Origin: Candidatus Cloacimonadota bacterium
Lineage (GTDB): Bacteria; Cloacimonadota; Cloacimonadia; Cloacimonadales; TCS61
NCBI GenBank assembly: GCA_030638385.1
Contig: DAOWES010000258.1
Coordinates: forward strand, 1 to 5,921
Length of the DNA stretch: 5,921 nucleotides
Direction of reading: 5' to 3'
The position numbers and the translations under genes are program-made. Position 1 is the stretch's first letter. Every line of letters starts with the position of its first letter. This document shows, one piece after another, positions 1 to 5,611 of this stretch. The notes below the pieces were generated by a model that was given only the letters and a program-made list of their open reading frames with translations, had not been told where the DNA came from and ran no database searches.

Positions 1-1140
1 AATAATCATTCTAAGCAAATTGAGCAGAAAACAGGCTTACCAATTGCGACCTATTTTTCAGCGTCAAAGTTAAAATGGCTTTTGGGAAATGTGGAAGGAT
101 TGCGCATCGATGCAGAAGCCGGAGAGGCAATCTTTGGTAATATCGATACTTGGCTTTTATGGAATCTTACCGGTGAGCATAAAACTGATGTTACAAATGC
201 TTCTCGCACTATGCTGATGAATCTGCAAACCTTAAATTGGGATGAAGAGCTTTTGCAGCTTTTTGATATTCCGGCCCAAATGCTTCCTAAAATTTGTTCC
301 TCTTCGGAAGTTTATGGAAATACCCAAAATTGCTTTGAAAAGAGCATTCCGGTTTGTGGTATTTTGGGTGATCAGCAAGCAGCTCTATTTGGTCAAACCT
401 GTTTTTCCAAAGGAGAAGCCAAAAATACTTATGGAACCGGATGTTTCATGTTGCTAAACACAGGCTCAGAAATTGTTCATTCAACTCATGGTCTCCTTAC
501 AACTGTAGCTTATAAGCTGGGGAATTCTAAACCTGTTTATGCTTTGGAAGGCTCTATTGCTATCGCAGGATCTTTGGTGCAGTGGATTCGCGATAATTTT
601 GGCTTTATCAAAGAATCAGCTGAAATTAATGAACTTGCCGAAAAAGTTTCAGATAATGGAGGCGTTTATTTTGTGCCGGCATTTTCCGGATTATTTGCGC
701 CACATTGGGATGCTACGGCGCGTGGAGCAATCGTGGGCATTACACATTACGTAAACCAATCTCATATTGCCAGAGCGGTTTTGGAAGCAACTGCTTTTCA
801 AAGTTCTGATGTTTTTGAAGCTATGATGAAAGATGCCAAAGTAGAACTGAAAACGCTGAAGGTTGATGGTGGAATGACTGCGAGTGATCTTTTAATGCAA
901 TTTCAGGCAGATATTTTGGATGTGGATGTTATCAAACCAAAAATTACGGAAACAACAGCTTTAGGTGCTGCTTTTGTGGCAGGTTTAGCCATCGGATTTT
1001 GGCAAAATAAAGATGAACTGAGACAATATTGGCAAGTTGATAAAATTTATAAACCAAATATAGATACCGCCAAAAGAGATAATTTGAAAGATAATTGGAA
1101 TAAAGCTATTAGCAAAAGTAGCGGCTGGCAAGAAAACTAA
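1..1140 (+). CDS. glpK: Glycerol kinase, C-terminal three quarters (5' end outside window)
   Basis: ATP-dependent phosphorylation of glycerol to sn-glycerol 3-phosphate in the cytoplasm (FGGY kinase family). The frame is open from base 1, so the gene starts upstream; an internal TTG at 82 is not the real start. The 379 visible residues align from about residue 123 of the roughly 500-residue E. coli enzyme (recalled sequence) to the normal C-terminus, so about 120 residues are missing only because of the window edge. Visible landmarks are FGNIDTWLLWNLTG, TNASRTMLMN, GDQQAALFGQ with the catalytic-base Asp at 370-372, NTYGTGCFMLLNTG, the nucleotide-binding VDGGMTASDLLMQFQ and TALGAAFVAGLAIGFWQN. 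The segment at 313-351 that carries the fructose-1,6-bisphosphate-binding G-G-T-R loop in E. coli is shorter here and lacks it, and no regulatory His typical of Gram-positive GlpK precedes it. It ends 42 nt before a lipase gene that could supply glycerol. Identification is very secure. Confidence 0.97.
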   Translation, partial: NNHSKQIEQKTGLPIATYFSASKLKWLLGNVEGLRIDAEAGEAIFGNIDTWLLWNLTGEHKTDVTNASRTMLMNLQTLNWDEELLQLFDIPAQMLPKICSSSEVYGNTQNCFEKSIPVCGILGDQQAALFGQTCFSKGEAKNTYGTGCFMLLNTGSEIVHSTHGLLTTVAYKLGNSKPVYALEGSIAIAGSLVQWIRDNFGFIKESAEINELAEKVSDNGGVYFVPAFSGLFAPHWDATARGAIVGITHYVNQSHIARAVLEATAFQSSDVFEAMMKDAKVELKTLKVDGGMTASDLLMQFQADILDVDVIKPKITETTALGAAFVAGLAIGFWQNKDELRQYWQVDKIYKPNIDTAKRDNLKDNWNKAISKSSGWQEN

Positions 1141-1182
1141 ATTTAATGAGTTTCGTTAATTTTTTTTAGAAAAGGAGATGGG

Positions 1183-1926
1183 ATGGATCTAAGTAAATAT
1201 CATCAACCATATGCAAATATAACTGATAGTAAGATCGGAGTATTGGTAATTCACGGTTTAACTTCCACTACTTCCAGTATGCTCGGTTTGGCACAAAAAT
1301 TTGCCGAAGCCGGGTTCAATGTGGAGCTTCCAAAATTATCCGGTCATGGAACCAAATGGCAAGACCTGAATAAAGTGAGCTATCTTGATTGGATAAACGA
1401 TCTTGAGATTGGTTTGGAAAAATTAAAGAAACGTGCTGAAAAAATATTTGTCTGCGGTTTATCGCTGGGAGGCGGATTATCCTTATATTTGGCAGGAAAA
1501 CATCCGGAACTATCCGGACTCATTCTCATCAATAATGCTTGCGTTTTTACCAGTCCGGCTTTTTGGTTTATTCCCATTCTCAAACGAATTACAGCTTCGA
1601 CAAAGGCTGTTGGTTCCGACATAAATGAGCCTAATGAAAAAGAGATTGCTTATGATAGAACACCCACCGCTGCTGTTCACGAAATGCTTAAAATGCTCAA
1701 AATCATGCGCTCAATGCTGAAAGACATCAAACAACCGGCAATTATCTTTAAATCAAAACAAGATCATGTAATCCCTATTAAAAGCGCAATTTACACATAT
1801 AATAACCTCGGTGGTGACGATATTGAATTGGTGTGGTTGGAAAAATCCTACCACGTGGCTCCGATGGATTATGATAAAGAGCTAATATCTCAGAAGAGTA
1901 TTGAATTTATTCGAAATCATTCTTGA
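1183..1926 (+). CDS. Monoacylglycerol lipase-like alpha/beta hydrolase (bMGL/Est30 group)
   Basis: A 247-residue cytoplasmic serine hydrolase with no signal peptide. The ATG at 1183 is chosen because AAAGGAG at 1171-1177 lies 5 nt upstream; another ATG at 1178 is out of frame and stops at once. Landmarks are the oxyanion-hole motif VIHGLTS (His24-Gly25), GHGT at 54-57, the nucleophile elbow GLSLGG with Ser94, Asp194 in KQDHVIP and His224 in SYHVAPMDYD. From memory, the pattern follows the Bacillus H257 monoacylglycerol lipase closely (triad Ser97, Asp196, His226), including GSD-x-x-x-P followed by KE-x-AY-x-x-TPTA. Glu154 and Asn117 fall where that enzyme contacts the glycerol moiety. The insert at about 122-148 would be the lid. 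Expected reaction: hydrolysis of 1(3)- or 2-monoacylglycerol to fatty acid and glycerol, which the adjacent glpK product would phosphorylate. The main alternative is a short-chain carboxylesterase of the Est30 type. The fold and triad are secure; substrate is inferred. Confidence 0.88.
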   Translation: MDLSKYHQPYANITDSKIGVLVIHGLTSTTSSMLGLAQKFAEAGFNVELPKLSGHGTKWQDLNKVSYLDWINDLEIGLEKLKKRAEKIFVCGLSLGGGLSLYLAGKHPELSGLILINNACVFTSPAFWFIPILKRITASTKAVGSDINEPNEKEIAYDRTPTAAVHEMLKMLKIMRSMLKDIKQPAIIFKSKQDHVIPIKSAIYTYNNLGGDDIELVWLEKSYHVAPMDYDKELISQKSIEFIRNHS

Positions 1927-1978
1927 ATTTTACCAAAATAAGTTTTAGCCTATCAAAAAAAAAATAAAGGGCAGTATT

Positions 1979-2503
1979 ATGCAAAAAATCAAAATAATCC
2001 AAGCTGACATAACCAGCTTAAAAGTAGATGCCATCGTAAATGCTGCCAACAGCTCTTTGCGTGGTGGTGGCGGTGTGGATGGTGCTATTCATGCTACTGC
2101 CGGTAATCAGCTTCTGGCGGAATGCATTTTGCTAAAGGGATGCAAAACCGGAGAAGCAAAGCTAACCAAAGGCTATAAGCTTCCGGCCAAATATGTTATC
2201 CACACGGTGGGTCCGGTTTGGCAAGGTGGCAAAAAAGATGAAGAAAAATTGTTGGCAAATTGCTATCGGAATTCGATGAAATTAGCTTATCGAAATAATC
2301 TTAGCAGTATCGCTTTTCCCGCCATTAGTTGCGGAGTTTATGGCTTTCCGACTCATTTGGCAGTCGAAATTGCTTGGCGAGAAGTAAATGAATTCTTGCA
2401 AAAAAATGGTTGTATCAAGCAAGTGTATTTTGTTTGTTTCAGTGATGAGATGTATGAATTATATTGGAAGCAATCGAAGAAATATTGTAAATTGGAGAAT
2501 TAA
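1979..2503 (+). CDS. Macro-domain protein, probable O-acetyl-ADP-ribose deacetylase (YmdB/MacroD type)
   Basis: A single-domain cytoplasmic macro protein of 174 residues, the usual length. Family members bind ADP-ribose and hydrolyse O-acetyl-ADP-ribose or remove mono-ADP-ribose from acidic residues or nucleic-acid ends. Visible motifs are QADIT (Asp10, adenine contact), DAIVNAANSSL with Asn24, the catalytic loop GGGGVDGAIH (29-38) with Asp34, VIHTVGPVW (73-81), and the diphosphate-binding loop AISCGVYGFP (115-124). These are the MacroD-class signatures, and Asn24 and Asp34 match the residues needed for deacetylation in E. coli YmdB and human MacroD1, so the enzyme should be active. AAAGGG at 1966-1971 sits 7 nt before the ATG. 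The gene ends 5 nt before mnmD and carries that gene's ribosome binding site, so the two are almost certainly co-transcribed. Which ADP-ribosylated substrate it acts on cannot be told from sequence. Confidence 0.95.
   Translation: MQKIKIIQADITSLKVDAIVNAANSSLRGGGGVDGAIHATAGNQLLAECILLKGCKTGEAKLTKGYKLPAKYVIHTVGPVWQGGKKDEEKLLANCYRNSMKLAYRNNLSSIAFPAISCGVYGFPTHLAVEIAWREVNEFLQKNGCIKQVYFVCFSDEMYELYWKQSKKYCKLEN
2494..2497 (+). promoter_or_regulatory. Ribosome binding site for mnmD inside the macro-domain gene
   Basis: GGAG lies within the last codons of the macro-domain gene, 11 nt before the mnmD ATG. The only other purine-rich sequence before the start is weak. The long spacing and the 5-nt intergenic gap suggest that mnmD translation is coupled to termination of the upstream gene. 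Confidence 0.5.
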
Positions 2504-2508
2504 AATAG

Positions 2509-3138
2509 ATGAAATTAGTAGAAACAAAAGACAGTTCGTTCACCGCTTATAATGCCAAATATGATGAGCATTATCACACTATTTCGGGAGCTGTGGAAGA
2601 AGCATTTGAAAAGCACGTAAATGCTTTGGGAATTTCCGATGAGATGGCAATTTTAGATTTTTGTTTTGGATTGGGCTACAATGCCATTGCTGCCACCAAA
2701 GACCATGAAAATCTAAAAATAATCGGTTTGGAAAATGATATTGAAATCATAAAATTGATGCAGAAAGTGGAAATCCCAAATATTTTAACAGAAGAATATG
2801 ACGTTTTTCGAGATTTGGCTGAAACAAATGTAATTAGCGATAATCAGAATAATGAGATTAAATTAATTTTAGGAGATGCCCTAAAAAATATTGAGGCATT
2901 GCCGGATAACTATTTTGAGCGAGTTTTTTTCGACCCATTCTCACCCAAGAAACAACCGGAAATGTGGAGCGAAGAGTTGTTAAAAAAGATCTACTCCAAA
3001 ATGAAAAATGGCGGGAAATTAAGCACCTACAGTTGTGCCCGAATGGTTCGAGATAATCTGAAAGCGGCCGGTTTTGTAGTGATGGATGGCCCGGTAATAG
3101 GCCGACGCAGCCCGGCTACCATTGCGGTGAAAGAATAA
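2509..3138 (+). CDS. mnmD: Stand-alone tRNA (mnm5s2U34) methyltransferase of the MnmC methyltransferase-domain family (DUF752)
   Basis: SAM-dependent methyltransferase expected to convert the 5-aminomethyl group on wobble uridine 34 (nm5U, made by MnmE-MnmG) to 5-methylaminomethyluridine in tRNAs for split codon boxes. At 209 residues it contains only the methyltransferase half and lacks the FAD oxidase half of fused enterobacterial MnmC, as in the Aquifex DUF752 enzyme. Visible are the family N-terminus with the pattern DSSFTAYNAKYDEHYH (8-23) and GAVEEAFEKHV (27-37), SAM motif I ILDFCFGLGYN (48-58), the acidic Glu75 ending strand 2, GDAL (122-125), and the hallmark FFDPFSPKKQPEMW (140-153), where Asp142 is the likely catalytic/binding acid. 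STYSCARMVRDNLKAAGF (172-189) and a terminal GRR complete the family pattern. It is the last gene of the glpK-macro run and is followed by a 486-nt gap. Family assignment is strong; the exact tRNA substrate follows from characterised homologues. Confidence 0.88.
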   Translation: MKLVETKDSSFTAYNAKYDEHYHTISGAVEEAFEKHVNALGISDEMAILDFCFGLGYNAIAATKDHENLKIIGLENDIEIIKLMQKVEIPNILTEEYDVFRDLAETNVISDNQNNEIKLILGDALKNIEALPDNYFERVFFDPFSPKKQPEMWSEELLKKIYSKMKNGGKLSTYSCARMVRDNLKAAGFVVMDGPVIGRRSPATIAVKE

Positions 3139-3305
3139 TCCAAAATATTTTCCCACAAACTTTCATAAGCAGAATTTAGGAAAAGAAGTACTTAATCCCT
3201 CTTAGATTATCTTACAAAAACTCTTCCGAAAAACTTATATTAAACGAAACTAGTATTACAAACATTAGCGCAATATTAAAATTAGATGATCAAAAAAAAT
3301 GCTTT

Positions 3306-3341
3306 CTTTGTACTCTTAGTGAACTTTGTGTTTTTGTGGTG
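3306..3341. repeat. Degenerate 9-nt-period tandem repeat (CTTTGTGnn type)
   Basis: Successive units read CTTTGTACT, CTTAGTGAA and CTTTGTGTT, followed, shifted by one base, by TTTTGTGGT. The shared core is CTTtGTG. The fourth unit is offset by 8 rather than 9 bases. It is non-coding and lies 168 nt after mnmD. Its mechanism of spread and function are unknown. Confidence 0.6.
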
Positions 3342-3392
3342 AAATTTTCTTATCTTTTCTCTCAATATTAACTAATCTTAATTAATATCATC

Positions 3393-3455
3393 TTCTCTTC
3401 TATCAGCGTAAATCCAAGTTCATTTGCGGTTTATCTATACATTATTAGAAGAGAA
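3393..3455. repeat. Perfect 10-bp inverted repeat enclosing the decamer repeat
   Basis: TTCTCTTCTA at 3393-3402 and TAGAAGAGAA at 3446-3455 are exact reverse complements separated by 43 nt. The enclosed segment is almost exactly the 10-nt-period repeat (3402-3431). The stem does not extend in either direction. It could form a long hairpin in RNA or be the ends of a very small element. It is not followed by a clean T tract, although AAAAACTTTTT begins immediately after the right arm. Confidence 0.5.
3402..3431. repeat. Degenerate 10-nt-period tandem repeat, copy 1
   Basis: Three contiguous decamers read ATCAGCGTAA, ATCCAAGTTC and ATTTGCGGTT. Each begins AT and has G at position 7. The second and third units match the equivalent units of the downstream copy (5886-5905) at 13 of 20 positions by my count, in the same order and strand, which argues for a repeat family and against chance low complexity. 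Confidence 0.55.
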
Positions 3456-3543
3456 AAACTTTTTCACTTGCTCAATTATGTTTGCCAAATTAATTCAGCA
3501 ATTGATGAATTCTGCAAAATAGATTAGTGCATTATGGGTATGA

Positions 3544-3567
3544 GAGCTGTTGAGCTGTAGATATAAT
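3544..3567 (+). promoter_or_regulatory. Possible promoter (-10 TATAAT) with adjacent direct repeat, upstream of the KilA-N gene
   Basis: A perfect TATAAT at 3562-3567 lies 57 nt before the KilA-N ATG. GAGCTGT occurs twice just upstream (3544-3550 and 3552-3558, period 8), a possible operator. No good -35 hexamer is found at the standard spacing, and TATAAT is not rare in DNA this AT-rich, so the call is tentative. Confidence 0.25.
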
Positions 3568-3624
3568 TAATGGAAATTCCAAAAGAGAAAGTTCTTTAGT
3601 TTTAGAAACGATAAAGGAAATAAT

Positions 3625-4473
3625 ATGAGCAAAAAAAATCAAAACATTGAAATAAAAGGAAACAAAATAACTATTGTTAGCTCAAACAAAGAAGATTATA
3701 TTTCAATAACTGATATTGCCAAATACAAAAATTCCGAAGCAACGGGCTTAGTTATTTCACATTGGATGAGCACAAAATATACTATTGAATTTATGGGTTT
3801 ATGGGAAAAAATGCACAATCCTGATTTTAATGTTACTGAATTCCGTAACATTAAAAACGAAGCCGGTTCAAATGGGTTTATTCTTTCGAGCAAAAATTGG
3901 ATAAACAGTACAAACGCAATTGGAATAATTTCTAAAGCCGGTCGTTATGGTGGAACTTATGCTCATAAAGATATTGCTTTTGAGTTTGCTTCTTGGATTT
4001 CTGCCGAATTTAAACTTTTCCTAATAAAAGAGTTCCAACGTTTGAAAGATGAGGAACAAAAACAATTAGGTTGGGATATAAAACGCAATCTTACAAAAAT
4101 AAATTATCGCATTCACACAGATGCTATTAAACAAAATTTGATTCCCGAAAACCTTAATGCAAAACAGATTTCTTCTGTTTACGCTACTGAAGCTGATGTA
4201 TTGAATATGGCTCTTTTTGGTAAAACTGCAAAACAATGGCGAGATGATACTTCGACAGGCTCAGCATCCGATAAAAAAGGAAATATTCGCGATTATGCCA
4301 ATGTCTCACAACTGGTTTGTCTTGCTAATTTGGAAAATATTAACGCACTGCTGATAAAAGAAAATTTTTCCCAACATGATAGATTGAAAAAGCTGAACCA
4401 AATTGCAATTGAACAAATGAAACTTTTAACTACTGATATATCGAATAAACTTTTAAGCGAAACCCAGCAATAA
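3625..4473 (+). CDS. KilA-N domain-containing putative DNA-binding protein
   Basis: A 282-residue protein; AAAGGA a few bases before the ATG (about 3613-3618) is its ribosome binding site. Residues about 25-140 form a KilA-N domain, a DNA-binding module named for phage P1 KilA and common in phages and bacterial islands: YISITDIAKYKN (25-36), ISHWMSTKYTIEFMGLWE (44-61), a Trp-containing central part, and the hallmark GRYGGTYAHKDIAFEFASWIS (106-126) followed by FKLFLIKEFQRLK (129-141). Residues 145-282 are a second conserved region with ATEADVLNMALFGKTAKQWR (187-206), GNIRDYA and an amphipathic helical C-terminus. I recall this arrangement from Bacteroidota proteins annotated only as KilA-N, and I know of no catalytic motif in it. 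There is no signal peptide or membrane segment. Two sampled 60-base lines are 25% and 30% GC, against 42% in one ruvB line, which hints at foreign origin. Function beyond probable DNA binding is unknown: regulator, phage-related antirepressor or defence cargo are all possible. Confidence 0.85.
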   Translation: MSKKNQNIEIKGNKITIVSSNKEDYISITDIAKYKNSEATGLVISHWMSTKYTIEFMGLWEKMHNPDFNVTEFRNIKNEAGSNGFILSSKNWINSTNAIGIISKAGRYGGTYAHKDIAFEFASWISAEFKLFLIKEFQRLKDEEQKQLGWDIKRNLTKINYRIHTDAIKQNLIPENLNAKQISSVYATEADVLNMALFGKTAKQWRDDTSTGSASDKKGNIRDYANVSQLVCLANLENINALLIKENFSQHDRLKKLNQIAIEQMKLLTTDISNKLLSETQQ

Positions 4474-4522
4474 AGAGATTGAAAATGAATAAAAAATTGG
4501 AAAAAATAATTTAGAGGATTAA

Positions 4523-5542
4523 ATGTTAGAAAGAATTGTAGATCCGGATAATATACCGGAAGAGAAAGATTTTGATAGAGCTTTGCGCCCTAAATCACTC
4601 GATGATTTTGTGGGGCAAAATCATATAAAAGAGATTTTGGATATTTCTATTAGAGCGGCAAAATTGCGTAATGAACCACTTGATCATGTGCTGTTTTATG
4701 GTCCTCCGGGTTTAGGGAAAACAACTTTAGCCGGAATAATTTCCAATGAACTTGGTGCGGAGATCAAGGTTAGCTCGGGTCCGGTTTTGGAAAAAGCACC
4801 CGATCTGGCCGGAATTCTCACAAATCTTCAGCCCCACGATGTTTTCTTCATCGATGAAATTCACCGTTTGAATCATGTTGTAGAGGAATATATGTATCCT
4901 GCCATTGAGGATTTTGAGATGGAGATCATTATCGATAGTGGCCCTTCGGCACGCTCACTAAAAATAGATCTCGAGCCGTTTACATTAATTGGTGCTACTA
5001 CCCGAGCGGGGCTTCTCACTTCGCCATTACGAGCGCGTTTTGGTTTGGTACTTCGTTTAGATTATTACGATCTAAAAAGTATCCACAGTATCATCAAGCG
5101 TTCAGCAGGTTTGCTGGAAATTCCAATGGATGAGGACGGTGTTATCGAGATAGCGCTTAGAAGTAGAGGAACTCCTCGTGTTGCCAATAGATTATTGCGT
5201 CGTGTGCGCGATTATGCTCAGATAAAGGGCAACGGGATTATCACCAAAGATATTGCAATTAAGGCTCTTAAGATGTTAAATGTTGATAATGAAGGCTTGG
5301 ACGAAATGGATAAGCGTATTTTGAAAACCATTATGGAAAATTACCAAGGTGGGCCGGTGGGATTAAAAACTTTGGCGGTTGCAGTGGGAGAAGATTCCGG
5401 TACGGTTGAGGAGATTTACGAACCTTATCTTATCCAACAAGGCTTTTTAGATAGAACTCCGCAAGGTAGGAAAGCAACCTTAAAAACGTATAAACATTTT
5501 GGTGTTTCACCTAATAAAAAACAGATGAGTCTTTTCGAATAA
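4523..5542 (+). CDS. ruvB: Holliday junction branch migration ATPase RuvB
   Basis: Hexameric AAA+ motor that, with RuvA, drives branch migration of Holliday junctions during recombinational repair; RuvC then resolves them. At 339 residues it is full length. Visible are the RuvB N-terminus with LRPKSLDDFVGQ (21-32), Walker A GPPGLGKTT (60-68) with Lys66, Walker B FFIDEIHRL (108-116) with Asp111-Glu112, the RuvB beta-hairpin region (about 126-150), sensor 1 and arginine-finger segment GATTRAGLLTSPLRARFG (157-174) with Arg170, and sensor 2 TPRVANRLLRR (217-227) with Arg219. The C-terminal winged helix contains GGPVGLKTLAVAVGED and EPYLIQQGFLDRTPQGR. All key residues are present, so it should be active. 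AGAGGA at 4513-4518 sets the ATG at 4523. Neither ruvA nor ruvC is in the window. It lies 49 nt after the KilA-N gene without a visible terminator, so it may share that transcript or have a promoter inside the KilA-N gene. Confidence 0.98.
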   Translation: MLERIVDPDNIPEEKDFDRALRPKSLDDFVGQNHIKEILDISIRAAKLRNEPLDHVLFYGPPGLGKTTLAGIISNELGAEIKVSSGPVLEKAPDLAGILTNLQPHDVFFIDEIHRLNHVVEEYMYPAIEDFEMEIIIDSGPSARSLKIDLEPFTLIGATTRAGLLTSPLRARFGLVLRLDYYDLKSIHSIIKRSAGLLEIPMDEDGVIEIALRSRGTPRVANRLLRRVRDYAQIKGNGIITKDIAIKALKMLNVDNEGLDEMDKRILKTIMENYQGGPVGLKTLAVAVGEDSGTVEEIYEPYLIQQGFLDRTPQGRKATLKTYKHFGVSPNKKQMSLFE

Positions 5543-5572
5543 TTGAAATAAATATTCGATTTTATCCTAAAC

Positions 5573-5604
5573 TTGACGGAAAATTATAAATATTTTTTTT
5601 TAAC
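5573..5604 (+). promoter_or_regulatory. Possible tRNA promoter
   Basis: TTGACG at 5573-5578 resembles a -35 box. The best -10-like match is TTTAAC at 5599-5604, a long 20-nt spacing, just before the mature tRNA 5' end at 5612. The intervening DNA is an A- and T-rich tract. The -35 match is good; the -10 is poor, and promoter consensus in this lineage may differ from E. coli. Confidence 0.3.
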
Positions 5605-5611
5605 TTTTCGT

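Larger units (their letters stand above)
3139..3624. other. 486-nt gene-free, AT-rich intergenic region
   Basis: No frame on either strand gives a convincing protein, and I recognise no RNA gene or transposase remnant. A clear terminator for the upstream operon is not visible: no GC-rich hairpin with a T tract follows mnmD. The region holds a 9-nt-period repeat (3306-3341), a 10-nt-period repeat (3402-3431) inside a 10-bp inverted repeat (3393-3455), and a TATAAT box (3562-3567) that may drive the KilA-N gene. The word CAATATTAA occurs at 3271-3279 and again at 3363-3371, on either side of the 9-nt-period repeat. Confidence 0.7.

Noticed and set aside
1380..1622. Minus-strand 80-codon ORF opposite the lipase gene
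   Set aside because: Shadow of the well-supported hydrolase, which has catalytic motifs across this region.
3306..3431. CRISPR array
   Set aside because: Repeat units are 9-10 nt, contiguous and degenerate, without spacers; no cas genes are present.
3462..3560. Possible gene remnant upstream of the KilA-N start, since one frame is open apart from a single stop
   Set aside because: The translated stretch is short and resembles no family I know; open frames of this length are expected here.
3696..3893. Minus-strand 65-codon ORF opposite the KilA-N gene
   Set aside because: Lies wholly within the KilA-N domain coding sequence and has no protein signature.
4485..4514. Nine-codon ORF (MNKKLEKII) between the KilA-N gene and ruvB, ending in the ruvB ribosome binding site
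   Set aside because: Too short and lysine-rich in A-rich DNA, with no strong ribosome binding site of its own; a leader peptide cannot be distinguished from chance.
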